From assembly GCA_964245435.1 (NCBI GenBank), contig CAXTMF010000001.1, positions 558,001-622,000 of the forward strand: a stretch of DNA of 64,000 nucleotides, given 5' to 3'. Below the pieces are notes generated by a model, which was not told the DNA's origin, searched no databases, and saw only the letters and a list, made by a program, of their open reading frames with translations. This DNA is from EB88 sp964245435 (lineage in GTDB: Bacteria > Acidobacteriota > Terriglobia > Terriglobales > Acidobacteriaceae). Positions 16,965 to 25,350 of the stretch are shown piece by piece; position 1 is the first letter of the stretch; each line of letters opens with the position of its first letter. Position numbers and translations under genes: made by a program.

Positions 16965-19058
16965 ATGCCCAATCGCCTCCAGCAGCTTTTCGGCCAGCGC
17001 CCCATCCTCTGCGACGGCGCCATGGGCACCACGCTCTACGACCGCGGCGTCTTCATCAATCGCTGCTACGACGAGCTCAATCTCTCCGAGCCCGACCTTG
17101 TCCGCGGCATCCACGAGGAGTACCTGCTCGCCGGCGCCGAGATCATCGAGACCAACACCTTTGGCGCCAACCGCTTCCGTCTGCGCCGCTTCGGTTTTGA
17201 AGAGAAAGTTCAGGAGATCAACCGGGCCGGCGTTCGTCTTGCCCGCGAGGCCGCTCGCCAGGTCCACGACAAGCACGCCACCGAAGCCTGGGTCGCCGGC
17301 TCCGTCGGCTCCGTCGGCATCCGTTTCGAGCCGCTCGGCAAGATCTCTCGCGAGGAGGTCCGCGAAGCCTTCGCCGAGCAGATCCGCGCTCTTATCGGAG
17401 CAGTTGGTCCCGCGAAGGGGGCTCAGAACACTGCCGTAAAAGCGGGCGCGGAGCCCGATTCGGCAAGCCCAGCCACGCCTCCGGTCGAGTCCGGACCCAT
17501 CTCCGGCGCCGGCTCCTCTGGCATCGACCTGCTCATCCTCGAAACCATGCCGTCGCTCGCCGAAGCCGAGCAGGCCCTGCTTGCCTCCCGGGAGGTCGCC
17601 GAAGAGACCGGCATCTTCCTGCCTGTCGTCGTCATGGTCACCGTCGACGAAGAAAGCCTCTGCCTCGACGGCACGGAGCCGGAGCTCGCCGCCGCCCGGC
17701 TCGCCAGCTGGGGCGCCGACGGCATCGGCGTCAACTGCTCCACCGGTCCCGCCGCCGTCCTTAGCGCTATTGAGTCGATGGCCGCCGGCGCTCACCTGCC
17801 GCTCTTCGCCATGCCCAACGCCGGCGTACCGCGTGCCGTCGATGGCCGCAATCTTTATCTCTGCTCGCCGGAGTACATGGCCAGCTTCGCCCGCAAATAC
17901 CTCAAGGCCGGTGTCCAGTTCCTCGGCGGCTGCTGTGGTACCACCCCGGCGCACATTCGTGCCATGCGCGCCTCGCTCCGTGCCTCGGCCGCCCAGCTTG
18001 CCGCGCAGCCCGGCACCGGTGACGACTCCGGTTCAGCTTCCAGCCATTCCAAATCCGGTCCGCACATCGAGATCTCCACTCCCGACGCCACACCGCCACC
18101 ACCGATCGAGCATCGCTCGGCCATCGGGCGGCTCCTCCACGAACGCAATTTCATCACTGTCGTTGAAATCGTCCCGCCGCGCGGCATCGATACGACCCGT
18201 GAGCTCGCCGGCGCAAAACTCCTCGCCGAGCACGGCGTCGACGCCATCAACGTTCCCGACTCACCCCGCGCTTCCGCCCGCATGAGCGCCCAGTCTCTCT
18301 GTATCCAGATCCAGCAGCATGTAGAGATTGAGACAGTGCTGCACTACACCTGCCGGGACCGTAACATCCTGTCGATTCAAAGCGACCTGCTCGGTGCTTC
18401 AAGTATCGGTTTAAAGAACATTCTCTGCCTCACCGGCGATCCGCCTAAGCTCGGTAACTACCCTGACGCCACCGCAGTCTTCGATGTCGATGCCATCGGC
18501 CTGGTCAACATCGTCCGCAAGCTCAACTACGGCTTCGACATCGGCGGCAATGCGCTCGGCGCCTCCACCGGCTTCACCGTCGCCGTGGCTGCCAACCCCG
18601 GCGTTCCTGACATCGAGAACGAGCTCCGCCGCTTCGCCTACAAGGTCGAGGCCGGCGCCGAGTACGCCATCACCCAGCCCGTCTTCGACCTGCGCCTGCT
18701 CGAAAGCTTCCTTCGCCGCATCGAGCCGTTCCACATCCCCGTCATCGCCGGTATCTGGCCGCTGACCTCCCTGCGCAACGCCGAGTTCATGCGCAACGAC
18801 CTCCGCGTCGCCGTCCCCGACGAGATCATGGCCCGCATGGCCGCCGTCGAGGCCTCGAGCGGCAACACTGGCCGCGGCAGCGAAGCAGCAAAGGAAGCTT
18901 CACGCGCCGAGGGCATCCGCATCGCGCAGGAAATGCTCGCAACTGCCCGGCCCATGGTCCAGGGTGTCGCCGCCAGCGCCCCCTTCGGCCGCTATCAGAC
19001 CGCGGTTGAAAGCCTTTCCGCCGTGCTTGAAGAACGTGCCGCCGCTGCAACGCCCTGA
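16965..19058 (+). CDS. Bifunctional homocysteine S-methyltransferase / 5,10-methylenetetrahydrofolate reductase
   Basis: This 697-residue fusion joins two steps of methionine synthesis, as in the YitJ/MetF-fusion type. The N-terminal homocysteine methyltransferase barrel begins RPILCDGAMGTTLYDRG and has zinc ligands in VNCSTGP and GGCCGTTPAHI. The C-terminal FAD-dependent MTHFR domain follows (VVEIVPPRGIDTT, HYTCRDRN, CLTGDPP, AITQPVFD). An Ala/Pro/Gly-rich stretch of about 40 residues (around residues 148-188) interrupts the methyltransferase domain, and another low-complexity linker joins the domains. The start at 16965 (MPNRLQQLFGQRP) matches the family N-terminus; the open frame before it is not protein-like. 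No strong ribosome site is seen. Confidence 0.9.
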   Translation: MPNRLQQLFGQRPILCDGAMGTTLYDRGVFINRCYDELNLSEPDLVRGIHEEYLLAGAEIIETNTFGANRFRLRRFGFEEKVQEINRAGVRLAREAARQVHDKHATEAWVAGSVGSVGIRFEPLGKISREEVREAFAEQIRALIGAVGPAKGAQNTAVKAGAEPDSASPATPPVESGPISGAGSSGIDLLILETMPSLAEAEQALLASREVAEETGIFLPVVVMVTVDEESLCLDGTEPELAAARLASWGADGIGVNCSTGPAAVLSAIESMAAGAHLPLFAMPNAGVPRAVDGRNLYLCSPEYMASFARKYLKAGVQFLGGCCGTTPAHIRAMRASLRASAAQLAAQPGTGDDSGSASSHSKSGPHIEISTPDATPPPPIEHRSAIGRLLHERNFITVVEIVPPRGIDTTRELAGAKLLAEHGVDAINVPDSPRASARMSAQSLCIQIQQHVEIETVLHYTCRDRNILSIQSDLLGASSIGLKNILCLTGDPPKLGNYPDATAVFDVDAIGLVNIVRKLNYGFDIGGNALGASTGFTVAVAANPGVPDIENELRRFAYKVEAGAEYAITQPVFDLRLLESFLRRIEPFHIPVIAGIWPLTSLRNAEFMRNDLRVAVPDEIMARMAAVEASSGNTGRGSEAAKEASRAEGIRIAQEMLATARPMVQGVAASAPFGRYQTAVESLSAVLEERAAAATP

Positions 19059-19188
19059 TCCCGTGTCGGCTTCCTCGTCCTGAACCTGCGCACGCCTCGC
19101 ACAATCGGCCAGAGATCGGCTGGTCGTGCGACGTAGACCACACAGTCCCACGAAACCTGGAGCATTCCATGACTTCGGCCGTTTCCGG

Positions 19189-19222
19189 ATCACCCTGAGC
19201 AAGGCGCGTCCGAAGGATCCGC
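19189..19222. repeat. GTCATCCTGAGC-type repeat, copy 2
   Basis: This copy starts ATCACCCTGAGCAAGGCG, one mismatch from the core, and ends CGAAGGATCC. It is shorter than copy 1 and lies in the same gap as copy 3. Confidence 0.55.
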
Positions 19223-19278
19223 CTTGCTTCACCTCGGCATCCGCCTTTGCCGGCCTTCTAACCTCGACTTGCATCTGG

Positions 19279-19317
19279 GTCATCCTGAGCGAAGCACCCC
19301 TGCAGCCGAACGATCCG
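19279..19317. repeat. GTCATCCTGAGC-type repeat, copy 3
   Basis: It begins GTCATCCTGAGCGAAGC, identical over 17 bases to copy 1 at 1403, and ends CCGAACGATCC. Confidence 0.6.
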
Positions 19318-19383
19318 TGTTCTCTCGCGCGATGGCACAGCCTCCGCCGCCTTTACCGAATCCATCTCAGTAGGAGAGAGCCC

Positions 19384-19842
19384 ATGCCCATCGTTCCACC
19401 ATTCACCCTCGATACAGCCGAAGCGAAAGTCCGCGCCGCCGAGGACATATGGAACACGCGCGACCCGCAACAGGTCTCGCTCTCTTACTCCCCGCAGAGC
19501 CAGTGGCGCAACCGCGGTGATTTCTTTACCGGCCGCGAAGCCATCGTTGCCTTTCTCACCCGTAAATGGCAGCGCGAGCACGACTACCGCCTCATCAAGG
19601 AGCTGTGGGGCTTCCGCGAGAACCGCATGGCCGTCCGCTTCGTCTACGAATCGCGAGACTTGGAAAGCAACTGGTTCCGCTCCTTCGGCAACGAGCTTTG
19701 GGAGTTCGACGAAGATGGCCTCATGCGCCGTCGGCTCGCCTCCATCAACGACCTGCCCATCGAAGAGCGCGATCGCCTCTTCCACTGGCCGCTCGGCCAG
19801 CGCCCGCTGGACCACCCCGGCCTGACCGCACTAGGCTTCTAA
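19384..19842 (+). CDS. NTF2-like protein of the DUF1348/SnoaL_3 type
   Basis: This 152-residue soluble protein has the motif order of the DUF1348 group: an N-terminal helix with AEDIWNTRDPQQVSLSYSP, then SQWRNRGDFFTGREAIVAFLTRKWQRE, then WGFRENRMAVRFVYESRD and NELWEFDEDGLMRRRLASINDLPI. The charged and aromatic residues of this group are well kept, but the biochemical role is unknown. AGGAGAG precedes the ATG at 19384. It is a single gene preceded by two dispersed repeats. Confidence 0.85.
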   Translation: MPIVPPFTLDTAEAKVRAAEDIWNTRDPQQVSLSYSPQSQWRNRGDFFTGREAIVAFLTRKWQREHDYRLIKELWGFRENRMAVRFVYESRDLESNWFRSFGNELWEFDEDGLMRRRLASINDLPIEERDRLFHWPLGQRPLDHPGLTALGF

Positions 19843-19847
19843 GCTTT

Positions 19848-19861
19848 CTGGTCGCGACCAG
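19848..19861. repeat. Perfect 14-bp palindrome after NTF2-like gene
   Basis: CTGGTCGCGACCAG lies six bases after the stop codon of the preceding gene. It could be a protein-binding site or part of a weak terminator; no T-tract follows. Confidence 0.3.
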
Positions 19862-20085
19862 CCGGGTGCCGCACTCTCGCTCGGGAGATCTGCGTACTGA
19901 GGAGATCGCTCATCCACGCCATCTGCAAAAGGGAGAGTCTGCAACCACTTTCCCTAGCCGCGCTAAGCTGATGCCACCATGCCGTGCGCACCTGGAACTA
20001 AGCCTCGCGGCGCAATCCTCACTACTCAGGAGAGCAGGGCGGCGTGACCGCCCCCACTCGCCCGCGCTACTCTGGTGACACTCTC

Positions 20086-20307
20086 ATGGCGACCTTCGAA
20101 GAGAACGTGAAGCAACTCGAGACCATCGTCGCGCAGCTCGAACGCGGCGACCTGCCCCTCGAAGACTCGATCCGACTTTTCGAGGACGGCATGCGCCTCT
20201 CCGCCGCCTGCAAGGAGCAGCTCGAAGCCGCCGAAGGCAAGGTACAGATCCTCATCCGCCAACGCGACGGCTCCCTCGCCCCCGAACCGTTCCCCCCGGC
20301 GAAGTGA
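20086..20307 (+). CDS. xseB: Exodeoxyribonuclease VII small subunit
   Basis: This 73-residue subunit partners XseA in the single-strand DNA exonuclease VII. The family pattern is clear: FEENVKQLETIVAQLERGDLPLEDSIRLFEDGMRL, then CKEQLEAAEGKVQILI. The ATG at 20086 gives a normal N-terminus. A GTG at 20044 would add 14 residues and has AGGAG about 11 bases upstream, so it is a real alternative. The large subunit xseA is not in the window. Confidence 0.88.
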   Translation: MATFEENVKQLETIVAQLERGDLPLEDSIRLFEDGMRLSAACKEQLEAAEGKVQILIRQRDGSLAPEPFPPAK

Positions 20308-20644
20308 TCCCTTACTCCAGACCGCGAGCGACACCGGGTCCCGGCCCAGAGACACCGCCTAAGTTGACCGATCGCTTTCAGCGAACATGCCGTTGCGGAC
20401 CGCTTGTCAAGTACCGGAGGACGAGCAGGTAACCACATCGCCGCCCGGTGAAGCATCTTTCCGTCGGTAATCGGCCGAAAGCCGCAGTTTAGAGGCTCGT
20501 CCCGTCAAGTCCCTTCCGTACCGGCTCGCATCTCCAAAGTACCGTCGGAACTGCATAGTTATGCACCATCGACCATTTCTATACATTTCATGCAAGCTAA
20601 ATCGGCGCGAAAACTAGCCGTTCTGACTCTGAACTGCGCAAATC
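20308..20644. other. Intergenic gap, nothing coding seen
   Basis: These 337 bases lie between converging xseB and the MobB-like gene. A small palindrome (TGCATA and TATGCA, 20552-20565) is the only symmetry noted. No RNA gene or protein-like frame was recognised. Confidence 0.5.
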
Positions 20645-21274
20645 TCAGACTCGCATAGCTGTCTTCCAACTTGGCCCCAAACGCCCCCTCACCCACTCCA
20701 CCAGGTCCTCCGTCAGGTATCCCGGCGCTCGCACGACGAAGCGTGGTTTCTCCTCCAGCAGCCGCCCCGAGACCCCTCGCCACTGCGGCTGCAGCTCCCG
20801 CTCGACCGCAATCAGCGCATCTGCGCGATCCAGAAACAGCCGCGCCGAGTACTTGAAGTCCGCCGTTCCCGCGTCCAGCACGCTCAGGTACAGGTCGGGC
20901 TTCAGGAACTGCATCACCGAGTTCGACTCCACGATCGCGTTCGGCGAGGCCGCAAGCTCCTTGCGGACCCGAGGCATCGCCGTCGCCAGCATGCCGACCC
21001 GCGTCCGCACCCAGAGCGAGCGCTCGGCGCCAGCTCGCAGGTATCGTCCGCTGTCGGTCGTCGGGTCGCCATCCAGCCGCTCCGCGCTCACCGCAATCGT
21101 GTGTTCGTCCGTCTGGCAGTCGCACGGCGCCCCGTCCGCGGTGCAGAAGCCGTGTCCGTACTGCGTGATCTTGAACGCCGTCCAGCGGAGCTCCGGCATC
21201 GCCGCGATCAGCCCCGCGACCACTGAAGTCTTGCCGACATTGCGCGAGTGCCCGCCCACTACGACGATCGCCAC
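20645..21274 (-). CDS. MobB-like P-loop NTP-binding protein
   Basis: This 209-residue cytosolic protein has Walker A GGHSRNVGKTS at residues 7-17, near the N-terminus as in MobB. MobB itself aids molybdopterin guanine dinucleotide formation. Other features are CDCQTDEHTIAVSAERLDGDPTTDSGRYL, with two Cys that could bind metal, and IVESNSVMQFLKPDLYLSVL in the Walker B region. The GTG start at 21274 lies one base after the lpxD stop, so the two are co-transcribed. Since no other molybdenum genes are present, a true MobB role is uncertain. Confidence 0.65.
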   Translation of the reverse strand: MAIVVVGGHSRNVGKTSVVAGLIAAMPELRWTAFKITQYGHGFCTADGAPCDCQTDEHTIAVSAERLDGDPTTDSGRYLRAGAERSLWVRTRVGMLATAMPRVRKELAASPNAIVESNSVMQFLKPDLYLSVLDAGTADFKYSARLFLDRADALIAVERELQPQWRGVSGRLLEEKPRFVVRAPGYLTEDLVEWVRGRLGPSWKTAMRV

Positions 21275-21275
21275 G

Positions 21276-22328
21276 TCAGGACTCCTTTCCGGAACGCCTG
21301 TCGCCCCTGCCCTTCGCCAGGCGCGCCAGCGTCGCCAGCTCCTTCAGGTACGCGCCGATCGGGCGCGCCGGTGTTCCCCAGAACAGCATGCCCGGCCCCT
21401 CAATGCGCTTGTTCGACGGCACTCCGCACTGCGCCCCGAGCACGGCGCCATCGCCGATGGTGACGTGGTCCGCGATCCCCACCTGCCCAGCCACTACCGC
21501 GCCCCGACCAATGCTGCTCGACCCTGAAACACCGGTCTGCGCCGCGACCACAACATCCTCGCCGATGGCTACGTTGTGCCCGATATGTACCAGGTTGTCC
21601 AGCTTCGTTCCACGTCCGATCCGCGTCTCGGCCAGCGCGCCCCGGTCGATTGTCGCGTTGGCGCCAATCTCGACGTCATCCTCCACGACCAGCCTTCCCT
21701 GCTGCGGAAATTGCGTGTACGCGCCCGTTTGGCGATCCCGCACGTAGCCGAAGCCGTCCGAGCCGAGCACCGCGCCCGCGTGCACCACCACCCGCGCGCC
21801 CAGCTCAACGCCGGGATACAACACCACGCGCGGATGGAGATGGCAGCCCGGCCCAAGCACGCAGCCGGCCCCGACCACCACGCCAGCGTCGACTCGGACA
21901 CCGTCAGCTACCTGCACGTCCTCGCCGATCACTGCGAAAGGGCCAGCGGACACACCCGCTCCGAGCCGCGCCGATCCGGCTACACTGGCTTGCGGGTCGA
22001 TCCCGGTCCCAGGCACTGCCGCCCGTAGCAGCCCGGCTGCCCGGGCAAAAGCCAGCCGCGGCTGCCCGACCACGAGGACCGCTCCGGCGTACACGCCCGT
22101 CGCGAGCTCCGCTGCCAGTTCCGGTGTAGTCAGGATCGCGCCTGCACCGCTGGTCCGCGCGGCCCCGAGCGAGCGCGCATCCTCAGCGAACACGAGCATC
22201 TCCGGGGTTGCTGTCTGCACGCCGGCCACACCGGCGATCCTGCGCTCAGCCGCTTCCGGCGGACGCAGCTCACCGGCCAGCGCACCCGCCAGCTCGCGGA
22301 GCGATCGAGAGTGAGCCGGAGTCCTCAT
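21276..22328 (-). CDS. lpxD: UDP-3-O-acylglucosamine N-acyltransferase
   Basis: This 350-residue enzyme adds the second hydroxyacyl chain in lipid A synthesis, using acyl-ACP. The N-terminal uridine-binding domain is followed by a left-handed beta-helix made of hexapeptide repeats (about residues 110-310). The catalytic His is in LDNLVHIGHNV. The ATG at 22328 overlaps the stop of the lpxL-like gene (ATGA), so translation is coupled. The frame is open further upstream inside that gene, but the start chosen gives the normal N-terminus. The C-terminus ends with a basic tail. Confidence 0.92.
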   Translation of the reverse strand: MRTPAHSRSLRELAGALAGELRPPEAAERRIAGVAGVQTATPEMLVFAEDARSLGAARTSGAGAILTTPELAAELATGVYAGAVLVVGQPRLAFARAAGLLRAAVPGTGIDPQASVAGSARLGAGVSAGPFAVIGEDVQVADGVRVDAGVVVGAGCVLGPGCHLHPRVVLYPGVELGARVVVHAGAVLGSDGFGYVRDRQTGAYTQFPQQGRLVVEDDVEIGANATIDRGALAETRIGRGTKLDNLVHIGHNVAIGEDVVVAAQTGVSGSSSIGRGAVVAGQVGIADHVTIGDGAVLGAQCGVPSNKRIEGPGMLFWGTPARPIGAYLKELATLARLAKGRGDRRSGKES

Positions 22329-23263
22329 TCTGCCAGCTGCGGGCGCTGCGGGCTGCTCCTCTTCGCGTAGAGAGCCGGGGATCCGGCCGGCCGCGTCTTC
22401 CATCGGCGGTGCACCCACAGCCACTGCTCAGGGTACGCTCGCACGACCCGCTCGATCGCCGCCGTGCACCGCGCCGTGTTCTCCACCGCGTCAGCCTCCG
22501 CGTCGCCTGTTTGCTGCATGTCGATCTCCGGGTAAAAGTGCAGCACATACTTCCCTTCGTCCCGATGCCACAGCAGGAAGCCCGGCAACACGGAAGCCCC
22601 CGTTCTCTGCGCGACCCGGGCCAGTCCGGAAGCTGTGCAGGCCGGCACCCCGAAAAAGGGCACAAAGACTCCCTGCGGCGGCGTCATGTTCGTGTCCATC
22701 AGGATGCCTACCGACCGCCCGGAGCGCATCGCCAGCAGCAGACCACGGGCAAAATCGTCCTTGTGCAGCACTTGGTTCCCATGCATGCAACGGATATGGT
22801 TGACAAAGGCGTCCACCCGCGGGTTATCGAGTCGGCGGATCACCATGCTCATCGGATGCCCCATAAGTGAGTGGTAAAAGCTCGAAAGCTCCCACGCACC
22901 CAGGTGTCCCGTTACAATCAGCACACCGCGCCCTTTGTCTGCGGCGCGCTCCCAGTGTTCCAACCCTTCGTAGCGGATAAAGCTCTGTGTTGTTGCGGGC
23001 GTGTAGCGGCTCATCAGGCAGAACTCGGCGAGCTGCCGCCCCAGGTTCCGGTACACCTCTCGCAGAACAGCCGCGCGCCAGGCTTCGCCCTGCTCCGGAA
23101 AAGCCAGCAGGAGGTTCTGCTCGCCGGTTTGCCGAAGCCGTGGCAGAGCCGCATAGGCCAGCTCGCCCAGCAGACTGCCTACCCTGCGGGAGAGTCGCCG
23201 TGGCATAGCCCCTAGCATGCCGGCCAGCGCACGCACGAACAGGTACTCAATGAGTTGCCGCAG
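22325..23263 (-). CDS. Lipid A acyltransferase, LpxL/HtrB-like
   Basis: This inner-membrane acyltransferase of about 312 residues belongs to the lauroyl/myristoyl family that adds secondary acyl chains to lipid A. The catalytic HxxxxE motif is GHLGAWE, and the IVIRRLDNP and GVFVPFFG blocks are typical. The nearest in-frame GTG (23236) has no ribosome site and would cut the N-terminal amphipathic segment. A CTG at 23263, six bases after AGGAAGG, would give MRQLIEYLFVRALAGML, which fits the family. No ATG, GTG or TTG lies between them, so a CTG start is proposed. It is the first gene of the lpxL-lpxD-mobB-like operon. Confidence 0.85.
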   Translation of the reverse strand: MRQLIEYLFVRALAGMLGAMPRRLSRRVGSLLGELAYAALPRLRQTGEQNLLLAFPEQGEAWRAAVLREVYRNLGRQLAEFCLMSRYTPATTQSFIRYEGLEHWERAADKGRGVLIVTGHLGAWELSSFYHSLMGHPMSMVIRRLDNPRVDAFVNHIRCMHGNQVLHKDDFARGLLLAMRSGRSVGILMDTNMTPPQGVFVPFFGVPACTASGLARVAQRTGASVLPGFLLWHRDEGKYVLHFYPEIDMQQTGDAEADAVENTARCTAAIERVVRAYPEQWLWVHRRWKTRPAGSPALYAKRSSPQRPQLAE

Positions 23264-23320
23264 ACGCCGCCTTCCTGGCCCAGGGAAATACCCCTTGAGT
23301 GTACGAGTTCCTCACTTCCA

Positions 23321-23354
23321 CGAGAAAAGGCCGGCCCTGAAGCAGGACCGGCCT
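23321..23354 (-). terminator. Rho-independent terminator of the SYLF gene
   Basis: Read on the minus strand, AGGCCGG and CCGGCCT form a 7-bp stem around a 13-base loop that can pair further. TTTTC follows directly. It lies 19 bases after the stop of the SYLF gene. Confidence 0.75.
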
Positions 23355-23372
23355 CGCTCTTCGAAGCGACGA

Positions 23373-24059
23373 TTAGCTGTTATGCACGCTGCGGAAATAC
23401 CTGGCGACTGTCGAGACGAACGGCTTAGCCGCATCCGGCGGCAGCACATTTCCCTTCAGAATGTCCCCAAAGGAGTGTGGCTCGCCGTAGAACTTGGTCG
23501 TGTCTTCGGTATTTTCAACCACTGCCACGCCGCTCAGGTCGATGCCTGCGAACAGGCCCTTGGATCTCGACCAGGTCAGCAGCTCCGACTGCAGCTTCCA
23601 GTTCGTCGCCGCCTGCGCATCCCGCCCGACCGGACCGGCGGCAGCCGAGGCGTCGGCGCCAATCTTGAACTTGCTTTTCAGCAGATCCTGGAATCCCTTG
23701 TCATTTGTTGCCACCAGCACCAAATCCGTTCCTGATCCGCCAATCTGGAACCCGAACGATCCCCCGCTCATGCGGATAAAGGCGGGCGCGCTCCATCCAT
23801 GGCCGGTACGACAGGTCACAACGCCCTCTCCATACTCGACGCCGACCAGAAAAGCCCCCTTCAGAAGGCCTGGAATGACGCCGACGCAGGTGCCCTCTTC
23901 CAGAATGTAGTTGGGGATCGAGTTGTCGGGGGTTTTCATGATCGCGTCGAGGCTCGCGGTCGCGGCCGTCAGGCGCTTGTCGATTGTGTCCATACTGCTG
24001 GCGGCCAGCGCCGGTGCGCTGATTCCGGCTATACATAACAGCGCGAGTAACTTCTTCAT
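23373..24059 (-). CDS. SYLF/Ysc84-domain lipid-binding protein, secreted
   Basis: This 228-residue protein has a signal peptide (MKKLLALLCIAGISAPALAA). The mature part is a bacterial SYLF (Ysc84) domain: IPNYILEEGTCVGVIPGLLKGAFLVG, CRTGHGWSAPAFIRMSGGSFGFQIGG, and LVLVATNDKGFQDLL, ending in the FYGEPHSFGDIL block. Eukaryotic SYLF domains bind phosphoinositides. The bacterial role is not settled; envelope lipid binding is likely. It is a single gene with its own terminator, next to the lipid A genes. Confidence 0.88.
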   Translation of the reverse strand: MKKLLALLCIAGISAPALAASSMDTIDKRLTAATASLDAIMKTPDNSIPNYILEEGTCVGVIPGLLKGAFLVGVEYGEGVVTCRTGHGWSAPAFIRMSGGSFGFQIGGSGTDLVLVATNDKGFQDLLKSKFKIGADASAAAGPVGRDAQAATNWKLQSELLTWSRSKGLFAGIDLSGVAVVENTEDTTKFYGEPHSFGDILKGNVLPPDAAKPFVSTVARYFRSVHNS

Positions 24060-24368
24060 CTTTGCTCTCCGATTCTCTTGCCTGTTGCCGAATCAAGGGA
24101 CCTAACTTCAGTCCGGCCCGACATAAGTGCATTCGAGACACTGTGATGCAGCTTCTACCGCATGGGCAGTACGGAGAAGGTCGCAGAGGAAGATAAAAGG
24201 CGACCAGATCAGGCCGGCGACGCGAGAGGGGCTGCGGAGCTGGCCGCAACTAAAAAAGAGGGGCTGGTTTCCCAGCCCCGTTCCCCAGATCTGCGTTGTT
24301 ACTGGTTACTTTATAAACCCAGGAGAACAGGACGGCAAGGGTACTCAAGTAACGTGGGAAAGTGGAAA
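24060..24368. other. Intergenic region with dcd terminator
   Basis: This 309-base gap lies between two minus-strand genes. It holds the strong terminator of dcd (24250-24279) and must include the promoter of the SYLF gene. Nothing coding is seen. Confidence 0.6.
24250..24279 (-). terminator. Rho-independent terminator of dcd
   Basis: On the minus strand, GGGGCTGG and CCAGCCCC form a perfect 8-bp stem with a GAAA tetraloop, followed by TCTTTTTTA. It is about 90 bases beyond the dcd stop codon. Confidence 0.85.
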
Positions 24369-24923
24369 TCAGAGCTTCGGCAGCACTATCCCTTGCTGAT
24401 TCTGATACTTACCTTGCCTATCCGCGTAACTCACTTCGCAGATCTCATCCGACTGGAAGAAGAGGATCTGGCAAAGCCCCTCATCCGCATACACCCGGGC
24501 GGGCAACGGTGTTGTATTTGAGATCTCGAGCGTCACGAAACCCTCCCATTCGGGCTCGAATGGGGTCACATTCACGATGATGCCGCATCGAGCATAGGTG
24601 GATTTCCCCACGCAGATCGTCAAAACGTCCCGCGGGATGCGGAAGTATTCGATCGATCGGGCCAAGGCGAAGGAGTTCGGCGGGATCAGGACGGAACTTG
24701 CGCGTACGGTCACAAAGGAGCGCTCGTCGAAGTTCTTGGGATCGATCACGGCGCTGTTTACGTTGGTGAAGATTTTGAATTCATCCGCGACCCGCAGATC
24801 GTAGCCGTAGGAGGAAAGACCGTAGGAGATGACGCCTTCCTTGACCTGCTTCTCACTGAACGGCGCGATCATGCCATGCGCAAGCGCCTTGTCACGAATC
24901 CAGCGATCACTTTTGATGGACAT
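24369..24923 (-). CDS. dcd: dCTP deaminase
   Basis: This 184-residue enzyme converts dCTP to dUTP (or dUMP in bifunctional forms) in dTTP synthesis. Family motifs are SYGLSSYGYDLRVADEF, CVGKSTYARCGIIVNVTPFEPEWEGFVTLEISNTTPLP (the catalytic Glu is in the last block), and YADEGLCQILFF. The start MSIKSDRWIRDKA at 24923 is the family N-terminus; the longer frame upstream is not kept. No clear ribosome site precedes it. It diverges from the HU gene across 156 bases. Confidence 0.93.
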   Translation of the reverse strand: MSIKSDRWIRDKALAHGMIAPFSEKQVKEGVISYGLSSYGYDLRVADEFKIFTNVNSAVIDPKNFDERSFVTVRASSVLIPPNSFALARSIEYFRIPRDVLTICVGKSTYARCGIIVNVTPFEPEWEGFVTLEISNTTPLPARVYADEGLCQILFFQSDEICEVSYADRQGKYQNQQGIVLPKL

Positions 24924-25079
24924 GAAACACCGCAGAGCAAAAGCCCCAAGCCATGGAGACATCCATGCATCCGGGGCAGCGCCTCTGGCCTTCTTTGGGA
25001 TATATCGGTTCGAACCTGCATCTTACGAGAGGCTTACCCTATCTGCAATGCAGGCATCTCTCGACCAGGACAGGCACGC

Positions 25080-25349
25080 ATGATCAAGCAGGACATCATC
25101 CAGCAGGTCGTGGAACGCACCGGACTGTCACGCGCCAAGGCCGAAGCCGCCGTAGATACTATCTTCGATGGCCTGAAGAAAGCGCTGGCAGCCGGCGAAC
25201 GGATTGAACTACGCGGCTTCGGCGTCTTCAATGTCCGCCCACGTAAAACCGGCATCGGTCGCAATCCGCGGACCGGAACCGAGGTGACCATCACACCCGG
25301 CCGCGCCGTCCGCTTCAAGCCGGGCAAAGAGCTTCACCTACTCGACTGA
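25080..25349 (+). CDS. HU/IHF-family DNA-binding protein
   Basis: This 89-residue nucleoid protein has the complete HU fold: MIKQDIIQQVVERTGLSRAKAEAAVDTIFDGLKKAL, then GERIELRGFGVFNVRPRK, the DNA-binding arm with GRNPRTG, and AVRFKPGKEL. The RNPRTG arm and GFGVF match HU and IHF alike, so the subtype is not assigned. AGGACAGG lies before the ATG at 25080. Its stop is separated from the convergent priA stop by one base, leaving no room for a conventional terminator. Confidence 0.93.
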   Translation: MIKQDIIQQVVERTGLSRAKAEAAVDTIFDGLKKALAAGERIELRGFGVFNVRPRKTGIGRNPRTGTEVTITPGRAVRFKPGKELHLLD

Positions 25350-25350
25350 C

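Larger units (their letters stand above)
19059..19383. other. Intergenic region holding two dispersed repeats
   Basis: This 325-base gap before the NTF2-like gene contains two copies of the GTCATCCTGAGC-type repeat (19189-19222 and 19279-19317) and the ribosome site AGGAGAG of the next gene. No protein-like frame was found. Confidence 0.55.

Noticed and set aside
16932..17954. Open frame of about 340 codons antisense to the homocysteine methyltransferase gene
   Set aside because: Gly/Asp/Val-rich composition typical of antisense shadow frames; no motif seen.
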